DNA of 64,000 bases. It comes from Acidisoma cellulosilyticum. GTDB taxonomy: Bacteria > Pseudomonadota > Alphaproteobacteria > Acetobacterales > Acetobacteraceae. Position numbers and translations under genes: made by a program. The stretch spans positions 620,001-684,000 of the forward strand of contig NZ_JAESVA010000003.1 in assembly GCF_020621385.1 (NCBI RefSeq), given 5' to 3'. Below are positions 51,849 to 60,442 of the stretch, one piece after another (the first letter of the stretch is position 1; every line of letters begins with the position of its first letter). The notes beneath the pieces are model-generated. The model was not told the origin of the DNA. It was given only the letters and a program-made list of their open reading frames with translations, and ran no database searches.

Positions 51849-52724
51849 ATGTCTGCCAAACCGTTGAAAAAAGCGGTACTTCCCGTTGCCGGTCTTGGCA
51901 CGCGCTTCCTGCCAGCGACCAAGTCCATGCCCAAGGAAATGCTGACCGTCGTCGACCGTCCGCTCATCCAATACGCGGTCGACGAAGCCCGCGCCGCGGG
52001 CATCGAACAGTTCTGCATGGTGTCCGGCCGCGGCAAGACAGCGCTCATCGATCATTTCGATGTTTCCTACGAACTCGAAGCGACGCTGCGCGAGCGCGGC
52101 AAGCTGGAAGCGCTGGAGCAGCTTCATCGTGACCGTCTGCAGCCGGGCTCGATCAGCACCGTCCGCCAGCAGGAGCCGATGGGTCTGGGCCACGCCATCT
52201 GGTGCGCCCGCACCTTCATCGGCGACGATCCCTTCGCCATCCTGCTGCCGGATGATCTGGTCTTGTCGCAGACGCCCTGCATGACGCAGCTCGCCCAGGC
52301 CTATAAGGAGACCGAAGGCAGTGTCGTCGCCGTGGTCGAAGTGCCGCGCGACCAGACCAACCGTTACGGTATTCTCAAAACCGGCCAGGATGACGGCAAA
52401 CTTGTCGAAGTGACGGGTCTTGTCGAGAAGCCCAAGCCGGAAGTGGCGCCCTCCAATCTCTCCATCATCGGCCGCTATGTGCTCCTGCCCGAAGTCATCG
52501 GCCATCTGACGAAGATGGAGCGCGGCGCCGGCAATGAAGTGCAGCTGACCGACGCCATGGCTAAAATGATCGGTCATTCTCCCTTCCATGGTCTTCGCTT
52601 CGAGGGCGAACGCTTTGATTGCGGCGACAAGGTCGGCTTCCTGGAAGCGCAGATCGCCTTCAGCCTCGCGCGGCCGGATCTCGCGCCCGAAGTGCGGGCC
52701 TTCCTCAAGAAATATACTGGCTAA
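51849..52724 (+). CDS. galU: UTP-glucose-1-phosphate uridylyltransferase
   Basis: GalU makes UDP-glucose for polysaccharide, lipopolysaccharide and glucan synthesis. KAVLPVAGLGTRFLPATKSMPKEML is the nucleotide-binding start; MGLGHAIWCAR, ILLPDDLV, VEKPKPEVAPSNLSIIGRYVL and FDCGDKVGFLEA are GalU signatures. 291 residues, normal. It is followed 18 bp later by a phosphohexomutase, which supplies its glucose-1-phosphate, so the two form a sugar-nucleotide operon. Confidence 0.97.
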   Translation: MSAKPLKKAVLPVAGLGTRFLPATKSMPKEMLTVVDRPLIQYAVDEARAAGIEQFCMVSGRGKTALIDHFDVSYELEATLRERGKLEALEQLHRDRLQPGSISTVRQQEPMGLGHAIWCARTFIGDDPFAILLPDDLVLSQTPCMTQLAQAYKETEGSVVAVVEVPRDQTNRYGILKTGQDDGKLVEVTGLVEKPKPEVAPSNLSIIGRYVLLPEVIGHLTKMERGAGNEVQLTDAMAKMIGHSPFHGLRFEGERFDCGDKVGFLEAQIAFSLARPDLAPEVRAFLKKYTG

Positions 52725-52742
52725 CTGGCTCAAGGACGCTCG

Positions 52743-54152
52743 ATGTCATTCTCCCACGCCTTCAACCCGACGTCGCTCCGCGAATACGATATTCGCGGGG
52801 TCGTCGGTAAGACCTTGACCGAGGCGGATGGCTTCGCCATCGGCCGCACCTTCGGCAGCATGATCGCGCGCAAGGGTGGGTCGACGGTCGCGGTGGGCTA
52901 TGACGGCCGCACCCATTCGCCGCAGCTTGAGAAAGCGCTGGTCGACGGGATCAAGGCTTCGGGCGTCCATGTGCTGCGCGTCGGGCTTGGTCCGACGCCG
53001 CTGCTCTATTTCGCCGCCTTCACCCGCGGCACTGACGGCGCGATCATGGTCACGGGCAGCCACAATCCGCCCGAATATAACGGCTTCAAGATGATGATCG
53101 GCAAGAAGCCCTTCTTCGGTCAGGATATTCTGGAACTCGGCCGTCTGGCCGCGGCCGGCGACGTCGTCGCCGAGGGCCAGGGCCATGCTGAGACCGTAGA
53201 TCTGTCCGACGACTATGTCGCGCGCATCGTCAAAGACTGGGACGGCGGCGACCAGAAGCTCAAGATCGTCTGGGACAATGGCAATGGCGCCGCCGGCGAG
53301 GTGCTGCAGAAGCTGGTCCGCCATCTGCCGGGTGAGCATCAGATCCTGTTCGGCGATATCGACGGCCATTTCCCGAACCATCACCCTGACCCGACCGTGC
53401 CGAAGAACCTTGAAGCGCTTATCGCGGCGGTGAAGGGCAGCAAGGCCGATATCGGCATCGCGTTTGACGGCGACGCCGATCGCATCGGCGCCGTCGACGG
53501 CGACGGCAATGTCTTTTTCGGCGACCAGATGCTGGCCGTCTTCGCGCGTGACGTGCTGCGCGACCGTCCGGGCGCGATCATCATCTCCGACGTCAAGGCA
53601 AGCCAGGTTCTGTTCGACGAGATCGCGGCAGCCGGTGGCCAGCCGCTGATGTGGAAGACGGGCCATAGCCTCATCAAGGCGAAAATGGCCGAGACCGGCT
53701 CGCCGCTGGCCGCCGAAATGTCCGGCCATGTCTTCTTCGCTGACAAGTGGTTCGGCTTCGACGATGCGCTCTACGCGGCTGTCCGCCTTCTGGGCATCGT
53801 CGCGCGGTCGCCGCTCAGCCTCGCCGAGATGCATGCGGCTCTGCCCAAGGTCATCAACACGCCGGAACTGCGCTTCGATTGCGATGACGTCCGCAAATTC
53901 ACGGTCATCAGCGAAGTGGCGGCACGGCTGAAGGACGCCGGCGCCTCGGTGTCCGACACTGACGGCGTGCGCGTGAAGACCGCTGACGGCTGGTGGCTGC
54001 TGCGGGCCTCCAATACGCAATCGGTTCTCGTCGCGCGCGCGGAAGCGAAGACCGAGGACGGGCTGGCACGCCTGAAGGCGGATCTGGTGACGCAGCTGGA
54101 AGCCTCGGGCATCGAAGCCCCGGATTTCGAGCAAGCCGCCTCCGGTCACTGA
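52743..54152 (+). CDS. Phosphomannomutase/phosphoglucomutase
   Basis: An alpha-D-phosphohexomutase of 469 residues. The active-site phosphoserine loop is [13 protein letters not shown], the metal-binding loop DGDADRIG, the sugar-binding loop EMSGHVFF and the phosphate-binding loop [14 protein letters not shown]. The PMM/PGM group (AlgC-like) acts on both glucose and mannose phosphates. Following galU in the same operon, it probably makes glucose-1-phosphate and mannose-1-phosphate for surface glycans. Confidence 0.95.
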   Translation: MSFSHAFNPTSLREYDIRGVVGKTLTEADGFAIGRTFGSMIARKGGSTVAVGYDGRTHSPQLEKALVDGIKASGVHVLRVGLGPTPLLYFAAFTRGTDGAIMVTGSHNPPEYNGFKMMIGKKPFFGQDILELGRLAAAGDVVAEGQGHAETVDLSDDYVARIVKDWDGGDQKLKIVWDNGNGAAGEVLQKLVRHLPGEHQILFGDIDGHFPNHHPDPTVPKNLEALIAAVKGSKADIGIAFDGDADRIGAVDGDGNVFFGDQMLAVFARDVLRDRPGAIIISDVKASQVLFDEIAAAGGQPLMWKTGHSLIKAKMAETGSPLAAEMSGHVFFADKWFGFDDALYAAVRLLGIVARSPLSLAEMHAALPKVINTPELRFDCDDVRKFTVISEVAARLKDAGASVSDTDGVRVKTADGWWLLRASNTQSVLVARAEAKTEDGLARLKADLVTQLEASGIEAPDFEQAASGH

Positions 54153-54190
54153 CCGTCTCGATATCTGTCTAGATCAGAGGCGTCGGCACT

Positions 54191-54583
54191 ATGCTGATCT
54201 TCCTCTATGGCTCGCTGCGCGATCCGGTCCTTCTCAGCCAGATCGCGGGTGACCCGCGCCTCGGGCTGAGTCTGCGCCCGGCCCGCCTGGGCGGCTATGC
54301 GCGCGTCCATATCGGCGGTTGGAACGCGCGCTACGCCTCCGTCGTGCGTCAGCCCGGCGCGGCGGTCGAAGGCTTCGTCGCCAGGCTGACGGCGCCGGCC
54401 CAGCCGCGGCTCACCGCCTATGAAGGCTCATCCTATGAAATGCGCCGGGTCCGCGCCCTGATCGACGGACAGTATCGCATGGTCGGGATCTGGATGGCCC
54501 GCGCCGTAACCCGCCGGGTCTGGACGGAACCGACTGACCTCCGCCGCGTGCGCATGGAACGATCGTCCACGCGCCACGCTTGA
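54191..54583 (+). CDS. Gamma-glutamylcyclotransferase-like protein (AIG2 family)
   Basis: A 130-residue protein with the GGCT fold: FLYGSLRDPVLLSQIAGD forms the glutamyl-binding loop, and LTAYEGSSYEMRRVRALIDG contains the conserved acidic residue. The family includes gamma-glutamylcyclotransferases and AIG2-like proteins of unknown activity. It lies 38 bp downstream of the phosphohexomutase, perhaps in the same transcript. Confidence 0.82.
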   Translation: MLIFLYGSLRDPVLLSQIAGDPRLGLSLRPARLGGYARVHIGGWNARYASVVRQPGAAVEGFVARLTAPAQPRLTAYEGSSYEMRRVRALIDGQYRMVGIWMARAVTRRVWTEPTDLRRVRMERSSTRHA

Positions 54584-54618
54584 ATCGCCCCAAACGCTGT
54601 CATGCGCGCACGCGCCCT

Positions 54619-54779
54619 TAGAGTCTGTCAGGTTTAGGTGGAAACGACCCCTTGCCCCGTCATGGCCGGGCTTGACCCGGTCATCCAGTCCTTGGGCGCC
54701 CCAACGAATGGATGCCCGGCTCTGGGGCCGGGCATGACGATATTAGGGACAAGCTTCAGTTAAAATCAGACAAACTCTA
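54619..54779. mobile_element. MITE-like element, family 2, copy 2
   Basis: 161 bp, TA-bounded, with 159 of 161 positions identical to the copy at 43272 by my reading. The ends are TAGAGTCTGTCAGGTTTAG on the left and CAGACAAACTCTA on the right. The near identity implies recent movement or conversion. It lies between GGCT and the convergent idh gene, directly before another hairpin repeat. Confidence 0.82.
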
Positions 54780-54786
54780 AGCAATC

Positions 54787-54885
54787 GTCATGCGCGCACG
54801 CGTTGCGCGCACCTACCCGGCCTGGCGCCCAAACGCTGTCATAGCGCCCTGGCGGGTAGACCCGCGGGACGAGCCCGCGGGCGAC
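54787..54885. repeat. REP-like bipartite hairpin element
   Basis: Starts GTCATGCGCGCACGC, with the hairpin TGCGCGCA-CGCGT-TGCGCGCA, then CCTACCC, GGCGCCC, and GGGTAGA followed by CCCGCGGG/CCCGCGGG ending CGAC. A partial duplicate of its first 16 bases (GTCATGCGCGCACGCG) lies on the other side of the MITE at about 54599-54614. Confidence 0.7.
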
Positions 54886-54915
54886 AGTGAAGGGACAGCG
54901 CAGGCGACGCGAGCG

Positions 54916-56394
54916 TCAGGTCTCGCCCTGGGCCTTCGTATAGCCGTCCTTGCCGTCGAAACGCTGCAGCTTCTCGACATGCATCCAGTGATGGCGCGCG
55001 CCGACAGCTGCCAGCAACTGGGCGATGGCACCATCCGCAGTCTCGCGCGGCGCATCCAGCATGAAGCGGCAGCGGAACAGATCGACCAGGAAGGGCTTGC
55101 CGGAATGCGCCGGCCAGACCTGCACGCCCCGGTTCTCGATCATCTTCAGCGTCAACCCGCTGCCCTCGGCGGCCGATTGCAGGGACGCCGCCAAAGCCGG
55201 CGGCTCCGCCCCGGTCTCGATAAAGATATCGACGCCCATCACCTGCCGGTCCTGCGGCGGGTGATGCCAGACGCCCTCCGGCCAGACTGGCAAGGTCAGC
55301 GGCCGATAGGCCCGAGACGCATAACCGCTGCTGCGGCCCAGATTGGCGATCAGCTGATCGGTATAGGCCTTGGTCCCGACGCCAGTCCCCTTGGGCGCGA
55401 TATCGCCGGTCAGATTCCGGCCCTCCTCAAGGGTGACGAGCAAAGCCTGCTCGACCTTTTCGGCCGCTGTGAAATCGCCGATATGGCGCAGCATCATGAT
55501 GGCGGAGAGCAGCAGGGCATTGGGATTGGCAAGGTCGCGGCCCGCGATCTGCGGCGCCGATCCATGCACTGCCTCGAACATCGCCGCGTGATCGCCGATA
55601 TTGGAGGAAGGCGCCACGCCCAGGCCGCCGACCAGACCGGCCGCCAGGTCGGAAATGATGTCGCCATTCATATTGGTCGCAACGACGACATCGAACTGTT
55701 CAGGCGCGATGACCATCTGATGCGCGCAATTGTCGATGATCATATGGGCGGGTTCAAGCTCGGGGTATTCCGGCATGATGCGCTCGAAGACGCGCTTCAT
55801 CATGCCTTCAGTGAATTTCATGATATTGGCCTTGGTGGCGCAGGTGAGCTTTTTCCGCCCCTCCGCCAGCGTCAGCGCCGCCGCCAGCCGCAGGATACGC
55901 TCCGACCCCGGTTCCGTAATGAGTTTCAGGCACTGCGCGGCACCCGCCGTCTGCATATGCTCGATGCCGGTATAGAGATCCTCGACATTCTCGCGCACGA
56001 TGACCATGTCGATCCCCCGGCCGGAGAAGGGGGTCCTGATGCCGGGCAATTCGCGCACCGGGCGAATATTGCCGTAAAGCTCGAAGAACTTGCGCAAGGT
56101 CACGTTGGCGGATTTCTCGCCGTAGCCGACCGGGGTTTCCAGCGGGCCTTTCAGCACGATGCCGGTGCGGGCGATGGAATCAAGCGTCTCCTGCGGGGCG
56201 CCGGTGGCAATACCGCGCTTGAAGACTTCCGCACCCGCTTCCGCCTCTTCCCATTCAATCTCGGCGCCGGCCTTGGCCAGGATGCGCTGAACGGCCCCCA
56301 TGACCTCGGGGCCGATACCGTCCCCGGGAATAGCTGTCACTTTTGTTTTATGGAAACCTGATGAACTGGCAGAGTATGGGGGGTGGGCGCTCAT
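54916..56394 (-). CDS. icd: Isocitrate dehydrogenase, Thermus-like long form
   Basis: A 492-residue member of the isocitrate/isopropylmalate dehydrogenase family: [70 protein letters not shown] and [27 protein letters not shown]-terminal extension of about 140 residues beyond the catalytic core matches the Thermus thermophilus-type NADP enzyme rather than the E. coli form. AGGAGG ends 5 bases before ATG 56394, so the upstream part of the frame is not used. It produces 2-oxoglutarate in the TCA cycle. Confidence 0.93.
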   Translation of the reverse strand: MSAHPPYSASSSGFHKTKVTAIPGDGIGPEVMGAVQRILAKAGAEIEWEEAEAGAEVFKRGIATGAPQETLDSIARTGIVLKGPLETPVGYGEKSANVTLRKFFELYGNIRPVRELPGIRTPFSGRGIDMVIVRENVEDLYTGIEHMQTAGAAQCLKLITEPGSERILRLAAALTLAEGRKKLTCATKANIMKFTEGMMKRVFERIMPEYPELEPAHMIIDNCAHQMVIAPEQFDVVVATNMNGDIISDLAAGLVGGLGVAPSSNIGDHAAMFEAVHGSAPQIAGRDLANPNALLLSAIMMLRHIGDFTAAEKVEQALLVTLEEGRNLTGDIAPKGTGVGTKAYTDQLIANLGRSSGYASRAYRPLTLPVWPEGVWHHPPQDRQVMGVDIFIETGAEPPALAASLQSAAEGSGLTLKMIENRGVQVWPAHSGKPFLVDLFRCRFMLDAPRETADGAIAQLLAAVGARHHWMHVEKLQRFDGKDGYTKAQGET

Positions 56395-56529
56395 GACGCC
56401 TCCTGGCATTGTGACGGTGCCAAAATTTGCGCGCCGTATCGGATGCTGCAAATGTGGCTCGCGGCGAAGCACCTATGCAGGTTTATCATGCACTGCAACA
56501 TAAGCGGTTCATGATCTTGACGGAAAAAG

Positions 56530-56568
56530 GGTTGAGCAATTTGCCTCAACCACGGGAGGATAGACTTG
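56530..56568 (+). promoter_or_regulatory. Hairpin and ribosome-binding site before a TTG start
   Basis: GGTTGAG (56530-56536) pairs perfectly with CTCAACC (56545-56551). Three bases later comes GGGAGGA (56554-56560) and, after 5 bases, TTG 56566. The hairpin next to a strong ribosome-binding site and a weak start codon suggests translational control, but no ligand is evident. Confidence 0.45.
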
Positions 56569-58275
56569 GGCCTATCGCGCAATCTGACGTCCGCTCCCGA
56601 TTACCCGGACGTCTATAATCCAGACCTGCTTGACCGCATCCCTCTCGACGCTGACGTCGTGCTGGATATCGGTTGCCACAAGGGCGCTTTGGGGGCTGCC
56701 TATCGGCTGCGCAATCCGCGCGCCCGCGTGCTTGGCATCGATTTCATGCCCGAGGCCGTCAAGGTGGCGGCCGGCCGCCTCAACGAAGTCGCCTGTATCG
56801 ATATCGAACGCGATCCCCTGCCGTTCGAAGTGCCGGGCGGCTACGACTGCATTGTCTATGGCGATGTGCTGGAACATCTGCGCGACCCCTGGCGGGTCAT
56901 GCGCGAACATGCAGCCCTTCTCAGCCCGCGCGGCGTCATGGTCATCTGCGTGCCCAATGCCGCGCATTGGAGCGTGCCGCTGCGACTGATCAACGGTTCG
57001 TTCGATTACGAGGACCAGGGCGTATTGGACCGCACGCATCTGCGCTGGTTCACGCTCGCCACGATGGAGAAGGCGCTCGTCGCCACCGGGTTGCAAGCCT
57101 GCGACGTGACACCGCGCATCTTCGACAATAAGGGCGCGGAAGCGGCGGCGGATCTGTTGAAAGACGTGCTGCCCGCCATGGGCCTGTCGCGGGACACGTT
57201 CCTGTCGCGCAGCGCGCCGGTCCAATTCGTCTGGCGGGCCCGCAAATCCCCGACGCAGCCCATCGCCGTTCGGTCGACCATGCTGAAGCCCTTCGGCGCC
57301 GTCAGCGATATCCGCGTCGTCTATCCGCTGCGGGCTTTGAAGACAGACCCCTCCATCTCCGTGCAGATCGGTGACATCGACAGCTTCCCTGCCCCGAACG
57401 AGCATCAGCCGGCCGTCTGCATCCTGCATCGCCCGCTTCTACTGGGCGAGGAGGGCGCCAAGGTCTTCCGCCACCTGATGCAGAAGGGTTTTCTGGTGGT
57501 CACGGAATTCGACGACCTGCCGGATTTCATGCCCGAGCTGCGCGACCCCAGTTTGATGAATTTCCGTGCCGCCCATGCCGTGCAGACCAGTACCGAAATC
57601 CTGGCCGAAGCGCTGCGCCAGCAGAATCCCGAAGTCGCCGTCTTCCTCAACGGCATCTCCGAATTGCCGCCGATCGCGAATTTTGCGACCCCGGAAGCCG
57701 TGACCCTGTTCTTCGGCGCCATCAATCGCACCGTAGACTGGCAGCCTTACATGGCGACGCTCAATGCGGCGGCATCGGTGCTGGGACCGGAGCTTCGTTT
57801 CCAGGTCGTCCACGATCAGGCCTTCTTCGATGCGCTGGAGACGCCGTACAAGACCTTCACCCCGATCTGCGATCATCGCACCTATATGGGCCTGCTGGCC
57901 CAGTCCGAGATCAGTTTCATCCCGCTGCTGGACAGCGCCTTCAACCGCGCCAAGTCGGACCTCAAATTCATCGAAGCTGCCTCGGCGCGCGTGGTGCCGC
58001 TCGCCAGTCCCACGGTCTATGAGAATTCCATCGAGGATGGGGTGACCGGTCTGATCTTCCGCAGCGAGTCCGATCTGTACGAGAAGATCATCCGGCTGGT
58101 GACCGCCCCGGGCCTTGGCGCCACTATCGGCAACGCCGCACGCAAATCCGTCGCTCAGACGCGCATGGACGCCTATGGCGTGGCCGCGCGCATTGCCTGG
58201 TACCGCAGCCTTCTCGCCCGGCGGGAGGCGCTGACACAGGCGATCTATGACCGCGTGCCCGAACTCGCCCCCTGA
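56566..58275 (+). CDS. Methyltransferase-glycosyltransferase fusion protein
   Basis: A 569-residue two-domain protein. Residues about 30-185 are a class I SAM-dependent methyltransferase (VVLDIGCHKGALGAAYR with the GxG-type loop, LGIDFMPEAV, CIVYGDVLEHLRDPWRVM). Residues about 245-569 look like a GT-B/GT1-4-type glycosyltransferase half, with VVTEFDDLP, FFGAINRTVDWQPYM, FIPLLDSAFNRAKSDLKFIEAASARVVPLAS and a terminal Arg/Ala helix. Such fusions occur in surface-glycan loci. The start is TTG 56566, supported by GGGAGGA 5 bases upstream. The donor and acceptor are unknown. Confidence 0.8.
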   Translation: MGLSRNLTSAPDYPDVYNPDLLDRIPLDADVVLDIGCHKGALGAAYRLRNPRARVLGIDFMPEAVKVAAGRLNEVACIDIERDPLPFEVPGGYDCIVYGDVLEHLRDPWRVMREHAALLSPRGVMVICVPNAAHWSVPLRLINGSFDYEDQGVLDRTHLRWFTLATMEKALVATGLQACDVTPRIFDNKGAEAAADLLKDVLPAMGLSRDTFLSRSAPVQFVWRARKSPTQPIAVRSTMLKPFGAVSDIRVVYPLRALKTDPSISVQIGDIDSFPAPNEHQPAVCILHRPLLLGEEGAKVFRHLMQKGFLVVTEFDDLPDFMPELRDPSLMNFRAAHAVQTSTEILAEALRQQNPEVAVFLNGISELPPIANFATPEAVTLFFGAINRTVDWQPYMATLNAAASVLGPELRFQVVHDQAFFDALETPYKTFTPICDHRTYMGLLAQSEISFIPLLDSAFNRAKSDLKFIEAASARVVPLASPTVYENSIEDGVTGLIFRSESDLYEKIIRLVTAPGLGATIGNAARKSVAQTRMDAYGVAARIAWYRSLLARREALTQAIYDRVPELAP

Positions 58276-58289
58276 CGTCAGGTGAAACC

Positions 58290-59150
58290 ATGACGAGCGA
58301 CGTGGTCGTCGCGGATATCTGCGTCTATCCGGTCAAAGCCCTGCAGGGCGGCTCCGTTCGCGCGACCGAGGTCGAGCCCTGGGGGTTGCTGCGCGATCGT
58401 CGCTGGATGGTCGTGAAGCCCGATGGGCGCTTTCTGACCCAGCGGGAGATCCCGGCCATGGCGCGCATCCGGGCGAAGGCGACCGATGACGGGCTTCGCC
58501 TCAGTACCGGCGCGCGCGACGATCTGGCGATCACCGTCCCCGCTGCCGGGGCGCAGCACCGGCACGTGACCGTCTGGCGGGATGAGGTACCGGCGCTCGA
58601 CGCCGGGGAGACGGCGGCCGATTGGCTGAGTGCGGCGCTCGGCATTCCCTGCGGGCTGGTCTATCTCGCGGATACGTCCGTGCGCTCGGTCGATCCCGAT
58701 TACAGCCGACCGGACGATCGCACGGCCTTCAATGACGGCTTTCCGGTCCTTCTCGCCAATACCGCCTCGCTCGATGCTTTGAATGCCGCCATGGCGCACA
58801 GCATTCCTATGGCGCGGTTTCGTCCGAATATCGTGATCAGCGGCAGCACCGCCTGGGAGGAGGACCGCTGGCGCCGCATTCGCATCGGCAGCGTCACCTT
58901 CCGCATCGTCAAACCCTGCTCGCGCTGTATCGTGACGACGGTCGATCAGGAAACCGGGGAACGACCGGACAAGACAGAGCCGTTGAAGACGCTCGGCCGT
59001 ATGCGGCGGGCGCCAGGCGGTGTCATGTTCGGACAGAACCTGATCCCGGACGGCGTCGGTCAGATCGCGGTCGGGGATCGCGTCGAAATTCTGGAAATCG
59101 GGGAAAGCAATCTCCACCCCGTCCCGACTGCAGGAGCAGCAGATCCATGA
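58290..59150 (+). CDS. MOSC-domain protein (YcbX-like)
   Basis: 286 residues with an N-terminal MOSC beta-barrel (VADICVYPVKALQGGSV, RWMVVKPDGRFLTQRE) and a C-terminal MOSC domain. MARFRPNIVISG and the Mo-ligand cysteine in VKPCSRCIVTTVDQETGE are diagnostic. Relatives such as YcbX and mARC reduce N-hydroxylated compounds using molybdenum cofactor. No ferredoxin domain is attached, so it needs a separate electron donor. It overlaps the ankyrin gene by 4 bases. Confidence 0.9.
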   Translation: MTSDVVVADICVYPVKALQGGSVRATEVEPWGLLRDRRWMVVKPDGRFLTQREIPAMARIRAKATDDGLRLSTGARDDLAITVPAAGAQHRHVTVWRDEVPALDAGETAADWLSAALGIPCGLVYLADTSVRSVDPDYSRPDDRTAFNDGFPVLLANTASLDALNAAMAHSIPMARFRPNIVISGSTAWEEDRWRRIRIGSVTFRIVKPCSRCIVTTVDQETGERPDKTEPLKTLGRMRRAPGGVMFGQNLIPDGVGQIAVGDRVEILEIGESNLHPVPTAGAADP

Positions 59151-59692
59151 GCGACCCGTCTGGACAGACGCCCAAGGGCCCCACCACCCTCACGCCTGAT
59201 CAGGTGGAGCTGCTGTATTACGGTGCGGCGCGGGACGGCCAACTGGAATTGCTGGCCGAGTTTCTGCGTCAGGGCGCCGACCCCAACCGGCCGGATGCGC
59301 GTGGTTTTCCGCCGATCATCCTCGCCTCCTATAACGGCCAGGCCGAGGCCGTCGCCCTTCTGCTCAAATCCGGCGCCGCCGTCGATGCCAGGGACGGTAA
59401 GGGTGCGACCGCTCTGGCCGGGGTCGCCTTCAAGGATGAGGCCGAGATTGCGCGGCAGTTGATTGCCGCCGGGGCCGATGTCGATGCGCCGAACAATATG
59501 GGCCGCACGCCGCTGATGTTCGCCACCATGTTCGGCCGGCTGGCGATGATCGATCTATTGCTGGAAGCGGGGGCCGACCCGACACTGACCGATGCCGAGG
59601 GTAAAAGCGCCCTCGACCTCACCGCCGGTCAGAGTGACCCATCAATTTTCGAAAAGCTTCAGCGCGCCGCGGCGGCGCGGAACGAGGGCTGA
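59147..59692 (+). CDS. Ankyrin-repeat protein
   Basis: 181 residues with about four ankyrin repeats from residue 25 to 165: DGQLELLAEFLRQGADPN, GFPPIILASYNGQAEAVALLL, GATALAGVAFKDEAEIARQLIAAGADVD and GRTPLMFATMFGRLAMIDLLLEAGADP. It has no signal peptide, so it is a cytoplasmic binding protein. ATG overlaps the MOSC stop (ATGA), implying a shared transcript and possibly a shared function, unknown at present. Confidence 0.88.
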   Translation: MSDPSGQTPKGPTTLTPDQVELLYYGAARDGQLELLAEFLRQGADPNRPDARGFPPIILASYNGQAEAVALLLKSGAAVDARDGKGATALAGVAFKDEAEIARQLIAAGADVDAPNNMGRTPLMFATMFGRLAMIDLLLEAGADPTLTDAEGKSALDLTAGQSDPSIFEKLQRAAAARNEG

Positions 59693-59728
59693 GGCGCGCC
59701 ATAGCCGGGCGCGCCTGCTGACGTCGGA

Positions 59729-60394
59729 CTAACCTTCGGCGGCAGCGCCGATACCCGGACGCTGCAGGATCGCCAGAAGCTCGCGTCGCGTCGTCGGATT
59801 GTCGCGGAAAGCGCCTAGCATGCGGCTCGTCACCAGGCTGGTGCCGGGGCGATGAACACCGCGCGTCGTCATGCATTGATGCGTCGCTTCGATCACGACG
59901 GCAACACCATGCGGCTGCAAGACTTCGTCCAGCGTATTGGCGATCTGCGACGTCATCTTTTCCTGAATCTGCAGCCGGCGCGCATAGGCGTCGACAACAC
60001 GGGCCAGCTTGCTGATGCCGACGACGCGGTTGCGCGGCAGATAGGCGACATGGGCACGGCCGATGATCGGCGCCATGTGATGCTCGCAGCAGCTCTCGAA
60101 ACGGATGTCGCGCAGCAGCACGATCTCGTCATAGCCTTCCGTTTCCGAGAAAGTGCGGTTCAGAACGGCGTAAGGGTCGATGTCGTAACCGCCGAAATAC
60201 TGCTCATAGGCGCGGGTGACGCGGCCCGGCGTATCCAGCAATCCTTCGCGCGTCGGATCATCGCCGGCCCAGCGCAGCAAGACGCGGACAGCCTCTTCGG
60301 CTTCGGCGCGGGAAGGTTTGTTCGTCTTGTTCGGCAGCTCTGCCATATCGGTATCCACGTCATGCTCCGTCTCAGGCGAAGGATTAGGCGTCAT
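59729..60394 (-). CDS. folE: GTP cyclohydrolase I
   Basis: FolE converts GTP to dihydroneopterin triphosphate, the first step of folate synthesis. [23 protein letters not shown] contains a zinc Cys and His, and [16 protein letters not shown] the second zinc Cys. I place the start at ATG 60394 (221 residues), giving a 30-residue acidic N-terminal extension; ATG 60346 would start nearer to the fold. Neither has a strong ribosome-binding site. Zinc-dependent class IA type. Confidence 0.96.
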   Translation of the reverse strand: MTPNPSPETEHDVDTDMAELPNKTNKPSRAEAEEAVRVLLRWAGDDPTREGLLDTPGRVTRAYEQYFGGYDIDPYAVLNRTFSETEGYDEIVLLRDIRFESCCEHHMAPIIGRAHVAYLPRNRVVGISKLARVVDAYARRLQIQEKMTSQIANTLDEVLQPHGVAVVIEATHQCMTTRGVHRPGTSLVTSRMLGAFRDNPTTRRELLAILQRPGIGAAAEG

Positions 60395-60442
60395 TGCCCA
60401 TACCAGCAACGACCAACTGCACGTCAACGATATCGTGTTGCC

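Noticed and set aside
54790-56361. 523-codon plus-strand frame opposite icd
   Set aside because: Shadow of isocitrate dehydrogenase that also runs through the REP-like repeat.
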